From assembly GCA_041672385.1 (NCBI GenBank), contig JBAYZQ010000159.1:1-5317 (forward strand): a stretch of 5,317 bases of DNA, in the 5' to 3' direction. This stretch comes from JBAYZQ01 sp041672385 (lineage in GTDB: Bacteria > Spirochaetota > Spirochaetia > Sphaerochaetales > Sphaerochaetaceae). The notes under the pieces were generated by a model. It had not been told where the DNA came from. It worked only from the letters and a program-made list of their open reading frames with translations, and searched no databases. The translations under genes and the position numbers were made by a program. Below are positions 4,980 to 5,317 of the stretch, piece after piece (the stretch's first letter is position 1; each line of letters starts with the position of its first letter).

Positions 4980-5317
4980 ATGAAACCAATTATAGGTATA
5001 ATTTCGGCGTTAAAGGATGTTCCTTTAGATTACCCCTTTAAAGGATGCAAAAACCATTATTGCTTAAGTTCTTACATTGAAGCAATTGAAAAAAATGGTG
5101 GAATCCCTTTATTGATTCCTATTTTAAATGATCTTGATAGTGATACGATTTCTATTATTCTAAAAAAAATAGATGGTTTACTCGTACCAGGTGGAATAGA
5201 TGTTGACCCTAAATCTTACAATGAAAAAGTTTTACCTGAATGTGGAAATTTTAATACTGAGGCAGATGCATTTCAATTAGAAATCCTAAAAAGAGCTTAT
5301 TGTATGGATTTACCTAT
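4980..5317 (+). CDS. Peptidase C26 / gamma-glutamyl-gamma-aminobutyrate hydrolase family protein, N-terminal part
   Basis: ATG 4980 is preceded by AAGGAG (4964-4969) with 10 nt spacing. 112 residues are visible before the window ends. The start 'MKPIIGIIS' is the first strand of class I glutamine-amidotransferase-like hydrolases. 'SSYIEAIEKNGGIPLLIPIL' (30-49) is the family's helix-strand, and 'IDGLLVPGGIDVDPKSY' (64-80) contains the hallmark PGGxDVdPxxY. 'ADAFQLEILKRAY' (95-107) matches the helix before the nucleophile elbow. The catalytic GxCRG cysteine and the His/Glu pair lie beyond the window, so activity cannot be judged. PuuD-type relatives cleave gamma-glutamyl-GABA or other gamma-glutamyl amides in the cytoplasm. 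It has its own promoter and is probably independent of the upstream island. The family is sure, the exact substrate is not. Confidence 0.9.
   Translation, partial: MKPIIGIISALKDVPLDYPFKGCKNHYCLSSYIEAIEKNGGIPLLIPILNDLDSDTISIILKKIDGLLVPGGIDVDPKSYNEKVLPECGNFNTEADAFQLEILKRAYCMDLP

Overview
The window comes from an AT-rich bacterial chromosome. By eye the GC content is around 30%, codons end mostly in A or T, ribosome binding sites are strong GGAG/AGGAGG types, and tryptophan is read from TGG, so this is not a TGA-recoded mollicute. This composition, together with the gene families, suggests a low-GC Bacillota or a relative, possibly an anaerobe that ferments amino acids. I cannot name the genus from the sequence. 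All recognised genes are on the + strand.

Left side (1-1925): the C-terminal part of an M81/MlrC-type metallopeptidase, cut by the window edge, ends at 440. A good rho-independent terminator follows, then a complete aspartate ammonia-lyase gene (aspA) starting at ATG 537. Right side (from about 4895): a textbook promoter (TTGACA, 17 bp, TAGAAT) drives a peptidase C26 / gamma-glutamyl-GABA-hydrolase-like gene, truncated by the window end. Both flanks therefore look like ordinary amino-acid or amide catabolism.

Middle (about 1926-4890): a small accessory island between the two metabolic parts. It holds (i) an ABC/AAA_21-type ATPase with complete Walker A, signature, Walker B and H-loop motifs, behind its own promoter; (ii) directly after it, a short decayed stretch whose best frame has a TOPRIM-like 'ICFYEGNAEK' opening, probably the wreck of the ATPase's partner gene; (iii) a complete microbial-type poly(ADP-ribose) glycohydrolase (PARG) with its GGG...QEE signature; and (iv) a 126-residue miniature of a DUF4143 ATP-binding protein. 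In the miniature, the extreme N-terminus and the C-terminal domain are joined by what look like two in-frame deletions that removed the whole ATPase core.

The most interesting points are the two decay or remodelling events (ATPase partner remnant, doubly deleted DUF4143 protein) and the apparently intact, orphan ADP-ribose-processing enzyme between them. The island reads like a defence or toxin-antitoxin type region in which some components have been lost and the PARG remains complete. I see no rRNA, tRNA, CRISPR array, insertion sequence or integrase in the window.
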